Shown piece by piece: positions 1-6,190 of a stretch of 8,367 nucleotides of DNA. Origin of the DNA: Cycloclasticus sp. (GTDB lineage Bacteria; Pseudomonadota; Gammaproteobacteria; Methylococcales; Cycloclasticaceae); contig JAESRY010000025.1 in the NCBI GenBank assembly GCA_016764415.1, positions 1 to 8,367 on the forward strand. Reading direction: 5' to 3'. The notes under the pieces are model-generated. The model had not been told where the DNA came from and made no database searches. It saw only the letters and a program-made list of their open reading frames with translations. Positions within the stretch are counted from its first letter, which is position 1. Each line of letters begins with the position of its first letter. A program made the position numbers and the translations under genes.

Positions 1-305
1 GTTAAAAAGTCTATAAAGTTTCGCGAGTCTATCGAGCATCGAACGCGAGCAAATGCAGTATTTTTACCAGCAAATTCAATACCGTCGATAATGTCACGCC
101 GCTCTTCTCCACGGGAAGCTCCGGATTCACGAGTCGCGACGATGGAAAAATATTCTTCCATCGTCTTATAGAGCAGCGGTGACTCATCAGCCGTTGCATA
201 TATTGCTTTTGGATGGAACGCTATCGCAAGCTTACCTGTATCACAGTAGTAGAGCGCATCAAAATAAACCTTCAGTATCTCACTCACACCACTAAAATCG
301 CTCAT
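1..305 (-). CDS. Partial SnoaL/NTF2-like protein, putative lumazine-binding family (C-terminus beyond window)
   Basis: The minus-strand frame starts at ATG 305 and stays open to base 1, giving 101 codons without a stop, so the 3' end is missing. The N-terminus resembles small (about 120-130 aa) NTF2-fold proteins of the 'putative lumazine-binding' type: an opening helix with VYFDALYYCDTGKLAIAFHP, then a short strand, a central helix around YKTMEEYFSIV, and strands ending in RNFIDFL, where the family usually has an FTDYL-like segment. The catalytic role of such proteins is generally unknown. It lies just downstream of the GST gene on the same strand. Its ATG overlaps the stop (ATGA, 305-302) that the GST would have if its frame were intact, which suggests translational coupling in the ancestral operon. 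The only SD-like sequence, AAGGA, lies about 12 nt upstream, which is rather far. The fold assignment is by pattern recognition; the function is unknown. Confidence 0.6.
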   Translation of the reverse strand, partial: MSDFSGVSEILKVYFDALYYCDTGKLAIAFHPKAIYATADESPLLYKTMEEYFSIVATRESGASRGEERRDIIDGIEFAGKNTAFARVRCSIDSRNFIDFL

Positions 306-358
306 GATGTTTTGTGATCCTTGATCAGCCCTTCTGTGGTCATGGCTTTAGTGACGAT
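302..358 (-). pseudogene. Out-of-frame C-terminal tail of the GST gene (single-base deletion or sequence error)
   Basis: In frame, residues 190-196 read RPSSLKP then TGA (342-340). From base 355 the adjacent frame reads VTKAMTTEGLIKDHKTS and stops at TGA 304-302. Joined after RPS, this gives the usual beta-class ending (RPxVxxAMxxEGLI) and a protein of about 209 aa, close to the roughly 201-aa E. coli enzyme. The simplest reading is loss of one base in the Ser192 codon region. The restored stop shares ATGA with the start of the next gene, which supports this being the ancestral reading. A basecalling or assembly error would look the same. No slippery heptamer is visible, so programmed frameshifting is unlikely. 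Confidence 0.75.
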
Positions 359-930
359 GGACGTTGACTAACACGTTTGACATAGTCATTAACCAATGGC
401 CATTGCTGTAAATCAAACTCGATAAATCCGGACCAGTTAAGCACCACAAAGGCGTACGCATCAGCAACGGTGAAATCCGCACCAAGCAAAAACTGCCTGC
501 CGTCCGAGAGTTTTGATTCAATGAACCCAATCCTGCGAGCGATGCCTGTCTCGACTTTTATTCTGGCCGGTGGGCTGAGTGTTTCCCCAGAAAAGAACGG
601 GGCGTATGCTTTATGCAATTCTGATGAAACAAAGTTGAGCATTTCTTGCAGGCGAGTTCGCTCTATGGTTCCGTTAGCAGGAACGAGATTTGCTTCAGGT
701 ACCAGGTCGCCTAGATATTGTAAGACCGCTGGATTCTCCGTGATGATCACCCCAGTGTCCGTCAGTAGAGATGGGACATAACCGTTGGGGTTGATCTGGC
801 GATAATTTGACCCCATTTCGGTTGTACCGTTTTCAGTATCAACCATCTCTAAATCAAAGGGTTGTCCTATTTCATTAAGGACAATATGGGCTGCCATTGA
901 ACAAGCGCCTGGTTTGTAGTAAAGCTTCAT
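340..930 (-). CDS. Beta-class glutathione S-transferase, C-terminus altered by a probable frameshift
   Basis: It would conjugate glutathione to electrophiles in the cytoplasm. The N-terminus MKLYYKPGACSMAAHIVL is the bacterial beta-class signature, with catalytic-type Cys10. A glutathione-site loop follows (NPNGYVPSL, cis-Pro about 53), then TENPAVLQYL at 64-73, where beta enzymes usually have TEG/S-x-A-I. The C-terminal helical domain carries the family motif FTVADAY. ATG 930 is chosen because it gives the canonical MKLYYKPG start and has GGAG about 6 nt upstream; the in-frame TTG at 942 overlaps that SD. The open frame is 196 aa and ends oddly in RPSSLKP. Reading one base out of register from about 355 gives VTKAMTTEGLIKDHKTS, a typical GST end, and stops at 302. 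Divergent from an HxlR regulator, which probably controls it. Confidence 0.9.
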   Translation of the reverse strand: MKLYYKPGACSMAAHIVLNEIGQPFDLEMVDTENGTTEMGSNYRQINPNGYVPSLLTDTGVIITENPAVLQYLGDLVPEANLVPANGTIERTRLQEMLNFVSSELHKAYAPFFSGETLSPPARIKVETGIARRIGFIESKLSDGRQFLLGADFTVADAYAFVVLNWSGFIEFDLQQWPLVNDYVKRVSQRPSSLKP

Positions 931-986
931 TTGTATCTCCAATCATGTCGTTTAAAGAATGATCATGGTCTCTCATTAAGTATCTA

Positions 987-1048
987 TTGACAACCTACTT
1001 ACGGGAAGTTACCTTAATTGTGGATTACCTCAGAGTTACTAGGTTACT
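987..1048 (+). promoter_or_regulatory. Divergent GST/HxlR control region with repeated NTTAC(C/T) boxes
   Basis: The 120-bp gap between the divergent GST and HxlR genes contains TTGACA (987-992), a good -35 for the plus strand. A weak -10-like TACCTT (1010-1015) lies 17 bp on. Four direct hexamers follow: GTTACC at 1008, ATTACC at 1024, GTTACT at 1035 and GTTACT at 1043. HxlR-type proteins bind short repeated sites near their own promoters, so these boxes are candidate operators, with the last ones close to the start codon at 1052. A perfect ATGATCAT palindrome sits at 959-966, nearer the GST. The boxes are seen directly; the operator role is inferred. Confidence 0.4.
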
Positions 1049-1051
1049 TTA

Positions 1052-1399
1052 ATGTCTTTAAAAGTACGGCACAACAAAAGCCCAAAGCCACCAGAACCGT
1101 GCATGTTGACGGAGTGCATGGCCATTATTGCTGGCGCATGGGCGCCTAATGTCATCTGGTGCCTAAGAGAGGGCCCGCGACGCTTTAATGAACTTAGAAT
1201 AGATATCCCTCCAATTTCAGCGAAGGTGTTGTCGGCTCGACTGTCCGAACTACGAAAAAGGGGCGTACTGATCCGTCACGTGCGCACCACATCACCACCG
1301 TCAGTGGAGTACGAACTAACGGACCTTGGAAAAAAGTTGATTCCTGCTCTAGATGCAATTGTGCAAGTAGGGCACCAACTCAAAGCAGTTCGTGAGTAA
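1052..1399 (+). CDS. HxlR/MarR-like winged-helix transcriptional regulator
   Basis: A 115-aa DNA-binding protein of the HxlR family (usual length 100-130 aa). Visible signatures are the N-terminal Cys17 at the family's conserved position (EPCMLTECMAIIAGAW), then GPRRFNELR (41-49), the recognition-helix region PPISAKVLSARLSELRKRG (53-71), and the wing ending in VEYELTDLGKKL. In several family members the conserved N-terminal cysteine senses electrophiles or quinones; Cys17, with extra Cys22 and Cys37, would allow that here, but this is inference. The gene is divergent from a glutathione S-transferase, a common layout in which the regulator controls the detoxification gene and itself. ATG 1052 has a weak AGG at 1041-1043 as SD. 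No convincing terminator follows. Confidence 0.9.
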   Translation: MSLKVRHNKSPKPPEPCMLTECMAIIAGAWAPNVIWCLREGPRRFNELRIDIPPISAKVLSARLSELRKRGVLIRHVRTTSPPSVEYELTDLGKKLIPALDAIVQVGHQLKAVRE

Positions 1400-1603
1400 A
1401 AGTGTGGAATAAAATTCAATAGCAGTCTAAATTGTTGAGTGGTAGTGTAATTCCCCTTAGATTAATATCTAAAATGAAATGTAAAATTGTCTAACCTTTA
1501 TTCGTAAGTAAGTAATTGATTGATATAGGCTGTTATCGAACAAAAAGGTTAGACAGTAAGTAATTAATAACCTTTGTAATCAATATGTTAAGATAAAACC
1601 ATG
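1400..1603. other. Non-coding stretch between the HxlR gene and the tRNA remnant
   Basis: I see no gene here. The AT-rich sequence holds a small dyad TTAGAT-TAAT-ATCTAA (1457-1472), too weak and without a T-run to be a terminator. The repeat cluster described separately occupies 1488-1575. GTTAAG at 1587-1592 lies exactly 11 nt before the tRNA remnant, as it does before the second remnant at 4237. No half-tRNA 5' sequence (acceptor strand or D-arm) is present. Confidence 0.6.
1488..1575. repeat. Cluster of direct and inverted repeats next to the tRNA remnant
   Basis: A perfect 12-bp inverted repeat pairs TGTCTAACCTTT (1488-1499) with AAAGGTTAGACA (1544-1555). Within it, the 8-bp box TAACCTTT occurs three times: plus orientation at 1492-1499, inverted at 1544-1551, and plus again at 1568-1575. 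A perfect 11-bp direct repeat AGTAAGTAATT sits at 1507-1517 and 1555-1565. Multiple short boxes in mixed orientation beside a tRNA 3' fragment resemble the arm-type or excisionase sites of a tyrosine-recombinase attachment site. They could instead be operators or part of an RNA structure. The repeats are exact; the recombination role is inferred. Confidence 0.65.
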
Positions 1604-1655
<52 letters not shown>

Positions 1656-1660
1656 ATCAC

Positions 1661-1690
1661 TTGACCATCAACCAATACTCGTTATTTAAA
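1661..1690 (+). promoter_or_regulatory. Possible promoter of the copC-copD-like operon
   Basis: TTGACC (1661-1666) begins 8 bp after the CCA of the tRNA remnant and is a good -35. With an 18-bp spacer it is followed by TTTAAA (1685-1690), an acceptable -10; an alternative TATTTA sits at 1683-1688. This leaves only about 15-20 nt of leader before ATG 1712. Prediction only. Confidence 0.35.
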
Positions 1691-1711
1691 CTTTAAAATC
1701 AGCTGTCCGCT

Positions 1712-2098
1712 ATGATAAAACAATTGTTTGTAAAACTTTGCTTCCTCACCATCCTTTTATTTTCTTCATCAGCTGCCTTCGCGCACGCTAAGTCCGTTAG
1801 TTTCGACCCTGCACCACGTTCAGTGGTTAGTCGTTCACCCAAGTCCATAACCATATTATTTAACCAGCAACTAGAACCTGCCTACTCAACTATTGTGGTT
1901 AAAAATAGCCATAGCAAGTCGGTAACTGACAAGGCTGCTTTCGTTGACTCGAAAAATAACAAACGGCTTGTTTTAACTTTACCTAACCTCGCATCAGACA
2001 AATACACCGTCTCCTATAAAGTTTTATCGCTAGATGGTCATGTGCTCGAATCGAGCTATAAATTTCGCGTTAAAAAGGCTGTTCCGCTAGCAGATTAA
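1712..2098 (+). CDS. copC: CopC/YobA-family periplasmic copper-binding protein
   Basis: A 128-aa secreted protein. The N-terminus is a Sec signal peptide (basic MIKQLFVK, hydrophobic core, AAFA) with likely cleavage after Ala24, so mature residue 1 would be His25, the N-terminal ligand of CopC Cu(II) sites. The rest is the CopC beta-barrel pattern: HAKSVSFDPAPRSVV, then ITILFNQQLEPAYS, and the end SLDGHVLESSYKFRV. Asp108 and His110 in DGH are the other expected Cu(II) ligands, so the histidine-brace-like site appears complete; the Met-rich Cu(I) loop of plasmid CopC is absent. The stop TAA overlaps the next start by one base (TAATG, 2096-2100), so the two genes are probably translationally coupled. 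The leader before ATG 1712 lacks a clear Shine-Dalgarno. It probably passes copper to, or works with, the CopD-like partner. Confidence 0.88.
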   Translation: MIKQLFVKLCFLTILLFSSSAAFAHAKSVSFDPAPRSVVSRSPKSITILFNQQLEPAYSTIVVKNSHSKSVTDKAAFVDSKNNKRLVLTLPNLASDKYTVSYKVLSLDGHVLESSYKFRVKKAVPLAD

Positions 2099-4104
2099 TG
2101 CAGTACATTGGTTTTTTAATAGGCTGGCTACATTCTACAACCAGCCTTCTTATCCTTGGCACGTTAGTGATTTGTTTACTGTCTGTGGGAAAATCACCAA
2201 CGACCCTCTATCAACAACTGTTAAAAACCACCGTGATAATGGTGGTTATTCTGCTGATTTCAGGGTTATTTTTACCTTCCTTGCAAGCGATTTCATTAGC
2301 TGGCGATAGCTCTGCTGCTTTAAATATTGAATCAATCAAGTTGATTCTTTTTTCAACACGGTTTGGCGCTGTTTGGGCTGCTCAAGAAAGCTTATCCATA
2401 CTGCTGCTCCTGGGCCTATACATACAGAGTAGACAGAGCAAAGAAGGTCGTGAGCAACTGTTATTAATAAGCACTATCACCCTTAGCTCACTTATATTAG
2501 TCATCGGCGTATTCAAAGGCCATGCCGCTGGTCTAGAGCCTGCGTGGCCGGGTTTACTTGGGCACGGCATACATTTGCTCGCCGCTGGTAGTTGGCTGGG
2601 TGCTTTACCCGCTTTGTTTTTTGTAATGTACGCCTCAAGCAAACAACACGCCAACGCCCCTGCGCCTAAACAAGCTGTCCAACTATTAACACGTTTCTCA
2701 ATTCTAGCCCGTATTATGGTCGGCTTCATTTTACTGAGCGGTACTTTAATAGGTTACCTACAAATTGACCGTTGGGGTGAACTGTTCGCAACGGCCTATG
2801 GCCAATATTTAATGATTAAAGTATTGCTCTTCATCATAATGTTGATGATTGCTGGCATTATCCGTCAACGCTTTTTGCCACAATATAGTACTGACAAGCC
2901 CATCTCACAAGTAAATCGGGTTATCGCTATATGGGTGTTATTTGAATCATCCGTAGGCCTTATATTATTAGGCGTCGCCAATGCTATAAAAAACACCACC
3001 CCTGCTTCGCACGAAGAAATCACTATGTGGCCATTTGATTTTCGTTTTTCTTTAGAAGGCACATGGGAAGCATCACCATCTGTTCAAACACAAGTGTTTC
3101 TCGGCTTTATTCTAATTGCCTTGGCCATAGGGCTAACGACCTATCTTTTGCGTTTCAAATACAACAAAAAAATAGCTTTTATAACGGGTATTTGCTTATT
3201 GTTAACTGGAGTTACTGTTGCTCTACAGCCACTTGCGATAACTGCTTACCCAGATACCTACCGTAATTCAACGGTGCCTTACGACGCGATATCCATACGC
3301 AATGGAGCTGATATTTTTAGCCAACATTGCGCGGCTTGTCACGGTGTTGAAGGAAAAGGAGACGGCGTCCTCACAGACACACTAGATGTGATGTTAATGG
3401 ACCTAAACCAGATGCATTCAGTCGGCGCCACCGCCGGCGATATGTATTGGTCCTTTACCCAAGAGCGCTTTAAAGACCCGTTCCATTCACCCATTGCGCC
3501 TTTAGATGAAGACGAAATATGGGAGCTGATCAATTACTTAAACGCGCAAACCATCAGTTACACAAGTAAGTCTTTATACACTTACATCGAGCCCCAAAAA
3601 CCTTTTTTAGGTGCGCCAGATTTTTATTACTCCACCGACACGACAAGCGGTAACTTAAAAGACTTTAGAGAAGATAAAGCTATTTTACTGGTGCTCTTCT
3701 CGTGGCCTGAAGGGAAAAACCGCTTAGAAGAACTTAAGAGACACTACAAAGATATTGCTGAAACGAATACGGAAGTAATAGCTGTCGAAATAACAAAGCC
3801 AAACAACGAAGTGAAGAGCCTTAAACCCGACTACCCCTTCATTGTCGTTACTGAACAAACCGAATCCATTGTTAATACCTACACATTGTTTCGCCGCAGC
3901 TTTCTGAACAGCTCTGATTTCAGTATCAGCAGCCCTTTAAAGCACATTGAATTTATGATTGATCGATTTGGTTACCTACGTGCGCGCTGGCTTCCTGAAG
4001 CCAACACCAGTCAATGGTCTGATTTTGCACTGCTCAACAATGAGCTTAAAAAGTTAGCTGATGAACCAGAAATTTTACCGCCACCAGATGAGCACGTTCA
4101 TTGA
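2098..4104 (+). CDS. CopD-like membrane protein fused to a c-type cytochrome and a thioredoxin-like domain
   Basis: A 668-aa fusion. Residues 1 to about 310 form a CopD-like domain with about eight membrane helices; His12, His142 (GHAAG), His156 and His159 in HLLAAGSWLG are candidate copper ligands. Two more helices (about 328-395) lead to a periplasmic cytochrome c domain of about 90 residues with heme motif CAACH at 411-415, then GVEGKGDG. The usual MPxF axial Met region is replaced by DPFHSPIAPL, so His463, or Met449 in GDMYW, may be the sixth ligand. Residues about 518-655 resemble a thioredoxin/AhpC-like fold (AILLVLFSWPEGKNRLEELK, later PFIVVTEQ and HIEFMIDRFGYLRARW) but have no CxxC or peroxidatic Cys. 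The tail ends DEHVH. It starts inside the copC stop. Inferred role: membrane copper handling linked to electron transfer; no specific pathway can be assigned. Confidence 0.82.
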   Translation: MQYIGFLIGWLHSTTSLLILGTLVICLLSVGKSPTTLYQQLLKTTVIMVVILLISGLFLPSLQAISLAGDSSAALNIESIKLILFSTRFGAVWAAQESLSILLLLGLYIQSRQSKEGREQLLLISTITLSSLILVIGVFKGHAAGLEPAWPGLLGHGIHLLAAGSWLGALPALFFVMYASSKQHANAPAPKQAVQLLTRFSILARIMVGFILLSGTLIGYLQIDRWGELFATAYGQYLMIKVLLFIIMLMIAGIIRQRFLPQYSTDKPISQVNRVIAIWVLFESSVGLILLGVANAIKNTTPASHEEITMWPFDFRFSLEGTWEASPSVQTQVFLGFILIALAIGLTTYLLRFKYNKKIAFITGICLLLTGVTVALQPLAITAYPDTYRNSTVPYDAISIRNGADIFSQHCAACHGVEGKGDGVLTDTLDVMLMDLNQMHSVGATAGDMYWSFTQERFKDPFHSPIAPLDEDEIWELINYLNAQTISYTSKSLYTYIEPQKPFLGAPDFYYSTDTTSGNLKDFREDKAILLVLFSWPEGKNRLEELKRHYKDIAETNTEVIAVEITKPNNEVKSLKPDYPFIVVTEQTESIVNTYTLFRRSFLNSSDFSISSPLKHIEFMIDRFGYLRARWLPEANTSQWSDFALLNNELKKLADEPEILPPPDEHVH

Positions 4105-4236
4105 AGCGGAAAATCAACTGCAACTGACTTAGCAAATAATACAACGCATGCTGTATTGTCTATTTTATTCGAAAAGACAACAGCACTTTCTCAAATCAAG
4201 AAATCAAGGGCGTAAATACGTTAAGTGGAAATAACA
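4105..4236. other. Non-coding gap with two adjoining hairpins before the second tRNA remnant
   Basis: I see no gene. Two small dyads adjoin: AATACA/TGTATT (4138-4143 and 4152-4157, loop containing the palindrome GCATGC) and TTGTCT/AGACAA (4156-4161 and 4175-4180). Neither is followed by a T-run, so they are not good terminators. The second contains GTCTATTTTATTCG, similar to GTCTAACCTTTATTCG in the repeat cluster at 1489-1504, and lies a similar distance before a tRNA remnant. GTTAAG (4220-4225) is again exactly 11 nt before CCAG of the remnant. Confidence 0.5.
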
Positions 4237-4287
4237 CCAGTTTGGGGTTAGTGCTGGTCTGAGGTTTAAATCCTCTCTCCCCGACCA
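4237..4287 (+). pseudogene. Second, decayed tRNA-Pro 3' fragment (direct repeat of the one at 1604)
   Basis: Aligned with 1604-1653 it has four substitutions (A-to-T in the anticodon loop, G-to-T at the first T-stem base, C-to-T in the T-loop, G-to-T in the acceptor strand). It also has a 4-nt insertion (TAGT, about 4249-4252) after GGGGT and a 3-nt loss in the variable region. It keeps CCTCT, CCCCG, the discriminator A and CCA. Similarity continues upstream: both copies read AATA(T/C)GTTAAG, then 11 nt, then CCAGT. The anticodon arm is disrupted, so it is non-functional and looks older than the first copy. The pair brackets the copC/CopD-like operon like two attachment scars of related elements. 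Confidence 0.8.
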
Positions 4288-4538
4288 AACTTCACTATAC
4301 ATCTAGTTAGTTCAAAACTTTCATTTTTAAATTTTCAATATGGCCGATTTTAAGTGATCAGGCATTACTGTTGCAACTTCATGAAATCATATTTGTTACT
4401 TTAGTGCATATTTTGAAAACTTTAACCATGCACCCTAAGTTACCTGCTTATTATTTTCGTTGAAATGTTGTAATTTTTGCAATCTAGACTATATATAAAG
4501 CTAGTTATTAAAACAATGCATAGCAAAGGAATAAGTGA
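4288..4538. other. Intergenic leader of the chemoreceptor gene
   Basis: AT-rich, with no credible gene. The first few bases after the tRNA fragment still resemble those after the first copy (AAxTCACT). The only recognisable signal is the promoter near 4468-4497. Very short ATG frames such as the one at 4429 (11 codons) have nothing to support them. Confidence 0.5.
4468..4499 (+). promoter_or_regulatory. Probable sigma-70 promoter of the chemoreceptor gene
   Basis: TTGTAA (4468-4473) is followed at 16-18 bp by overlapping TATATA/TATAAA hexamers (4490-4499), a strong -10 region. It lies about 40 nt before the ATG at 4539. No flagellar sigma-28 promoter matches here, so the gene seems to be expressed from a housekeeping promoter. 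Prediction only. Confidence 0.5.
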
Positions 4539-5639
4539 ATGCGGATGTCTTTTTGGAAAAAACGTAGTAATGATGATGAGCTTGATGGGTTAAAAAAGGA
4601 TGTCGAAAACCTCACGCAAGAAAACAGCCAGTTAAAGGAGCAGTTAGCGGCTCAGGCGGGGCAATTACAGCAAGCTGCGTCTAATTCGGATAGTGATGAG
4701 TTAGTCTTAGCTAAAGGTATCTTTAGCAACATGGAAAGCTTTTCATTGTTTGTGATGGAGGTTCAGCAATCCCTATTATCTGTCTCTCAAGCTCTTCAAG
4801 ATGAGAAGGTTAATATGGCTCGCGCGGCTGAGGTGTCTAATGAAAGCAGTGAGTCCATGGAACAAATTTCCTCTGCTCTTATAAATATGTCGGGTGATAC
4901 GGTTGCTACGTCTAAAACGGTGGAAGGATTGAGCCAACGGGCGGAAGAAATTGGTGGCATTGTTAATTTAATCAAAAATATTTCAAATCAAACAAACTTA
5001 TTGGCATTAAACGCTGCTATTGAGGCAGCCCGTGCCGGCGAAATGGGGCGTGGTTTTGCTGTTGTTGCCGACGAGGTGCGCTCATTAGCTAAACGAGCAG
5101 GTGATGCAACGAATGAGATTGAGAGTTTGGTTGCTGCAATTCAAGTAGAAACTTTACAGGCCAGTAAACAAATAGAGGTGGTAGCGATTAGTTCGGAAAA
5201 CTTTAGCAAAGTAGGTGCAGATGCTAAAATCCAGATGGATGAGATGATTGCTATTTCTAATGGCATGGAAAGTGTTATTAATCAAAGTGCTCTTAAAAGT
5301 TTCTTGGAAGTTGTGAAGGTTGACCATTTACTATGGAAATTAGAGGTTTATAAAGTATTTATGGGAGTCTCTAGTAAGGTGCCGAGTGATTTTGCTGATC
5401 ACACGTCATGTCGCTTGGGGCAGTGGTATTATCAAGGTGAAGGTAACCGTAATTTCTCTAAGCTTACTGGTTATAGAGCCATTGAATCGAGTCATAAAGA
5501 AGTTCATCAGTCAGGGCTTTCAGCCCTTACTAAATTGCAATCCGGTAATGGGGCTGCAGCATTAGGTGATTTAAATAAAATGGAGTCTGCTAGCATGGAA
5601 GTATTGCAAGCACTGACAGCACTGGGTTTGTCCATATAA
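4539..5639 (+). CDS. Soluble methyl-accepting chemotaxis protein with C-terminal CZB zinc-binding domain
   Basis: A 366-aa cytoplasmic chemoreceptor with no signal peptide or membrane helix. Residues about 14-48 form a coiled coil. The signalling hairpin follows, with the highly conserved tip at about 150-187 ([19 protein letters not shown], then [18 protein letters not shown]), which contacts CheA and CheW. The C-terminus (about 260-340) is a chemoreceptor zinc-binding (CZB) domain: [11 protein letters not shown] (His263, Trp266), CRLGQW (Cys291), SHKEVH (His319, His323), giving the complete 3His/1Cys site. CZB proteins such as Helicobacter TlpD and E. coli DgcZ sense zinc or oxidants through this cysteine. 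No C-terminal CheR-tethering pentapeptide is visible. AAAGGA (4525-4530), 8 nt before ATG 4539, favours this start over ATG 4545. It probably shares the terminator after the next gene. Confidence 0.93.
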   Translation: MRMSFWKKRSNDDELDGLKKDVENLTQENSQLKEQLAAQAGQLQQAASNSDSDELVLAKGIFSNMESFSLFVMEVQQSLLSVSQALQDEKVNMARAAEVSNESSESMEQISSALINMSGDTVATSKTVEGLSQRAEEIGGIVNLIKNISNQTNLLALNAAIEAARAGEMGRGFAVVADEVRSLAKRAGDATNEIESLVAAIQVETLQASKQIEVVAISSENFSKVGADAKIQMDEMIAISNGMESVINQSALKSFLEVVKVDHLLWKLEVYKVFMGVSSKVPSDFADHTSCRLGQWYYQGEGNRNFSKLTGYRAIESSHKEVHQSGLSALTKLQSGNGAAALGDLNKMESASMEVLQALTALGLSI

Positions 5640-5718
5640 AATAGTTAGTTGCGAAAATTTGAACTTTTTTTAGCCTTCATGCCAAAGAGTCACGTTAACT
5701 AGCTTTTGGAGGTGTGTT

Positions 5719-6168
5719 ATGGGTACTACAGTAGAACGTCATACTCATGTTCATTTGGATGAAGGTGTTACTTGTTTATGGGAAAATCACCATAAAGTAA
5801 ATATTGAATACGCTAAATATGCAGGATTTGCCTTATTGGCATTAGGCGTTATCGGTATACCTTATGCAGGAGAATCATTTTTATTCTTTAATCTAACGGT
5901 ACTACAAAACACGGGCCATTTGGTGACGGGCATGTTCCTAGTCGGGACGGTGATGGTGTTTGATAGTTCTTATGCACGGCTTGCTAATCAAATTGTAGGG
6001 CCAATGTGCATAATAATAGCTGCTTATGGTTTATCAAATATGACACCAGTAACAGCAATGTTGAATTTAAGTACGCCTGAAATCTTGTTTTATTTGATTT
6101 TTGGAGTGTTGACATCCTACATCGGTTGGGGCACTGATTTGTCACACTTAAAACATTGGTGGCCTTAA
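5719..6168 (+). CDS. Unrecognised four-helix membrane protein with His-rich N-terminus
   Basis: I do not recognise this 149-aa protein with confidence. It starts with a polar, His-rich tail (RHTHVHLDEG, then ENHHKVN), followed by four likely membrane segments: about 34-52 (YAGFALLALGVIGIPYAG), about 67-85 (GHLVTGMFLVGTVMVF), about 92-110 (GPMCIIIAAYGL) and about 122-140 (EILFYLIFGVLTSYIGWG). The end is SHLKHWWP. The NTGHLVTG segment faintly recalls the N-x-x-H-x-x-x-G pattern of DUF4383-like small membrane proteins, but this is weak. It has an excellent SD, GGAGG (5708-5712), 6 nt before ATG 5719. It lies 79 bp after the CZB chemoreceptor on the same strand, with no clear terminator between, and before a strong terminator, so the two may be co-transcribed. 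The histidines could bind a metal; that is speculation. Confidence 0.75.
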   Translation: MGTTVERHTHVHLDEGVTCLWENHHKVNIEYAKYAGFALLALGVIGIPYAGESFLFFNLTVLQNTGHLVTGMFLVGTVMVFDSSYARLANQIVGPMCIIIAAYGLSNMTPVTAMLNLSTPEILFYLIFGVLTSYIGWGTDLSHLKHWWP

Positions 6169-6190
6169 TAGGAGCAGTACAGTAGTGAAA

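Noticed and set aside
340..360. Programmed ribosomal frameshift in the GST
   Set aside because: No slippery heptamer or obvious stimulatory structure; a one-base deletion or error is simpler.
470..781. Plus-strand open frame antisense to the GST gene
   Set aside because: Fully inside a well-supported gene, no SD, and no recognisable protein features.
931..942. TTG 942 as the GST start, adding four residues
   Set aside because: The extension overlaps the GGAG ribosome site, and the family starts at MKLYYKPG (ATG 930).
1..1400. A sharp base-composition change marking the left block as foreign
   Set aside because: By eye some lines are richer in G+C than the right block, but others are not; I could not support a clear boundary without computing it.
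1457..1472. TTAGAT-TAAT-ATCTAA dyad as terminator of the HxlR gene
   Set aside because: Short, all but one pair per arm A-T, and no T-run; insufficient for an intrinsic terminator.
4138..4180. Hairpins after the CopD fusion gene as an intrinsic terminator
   Set aside because: AT-rich stems of 6 bp with no T-run afterwards; better explained as part of the repeat layout before the tRNA scar.
4335..4355. Flagellar sigma-28 promoter (GCCGATTT near 4343) for the chemoreceptor
   Set aside because: No TAAA at the required 15-nt spacing; the available TAAA is only about 11 nt away.
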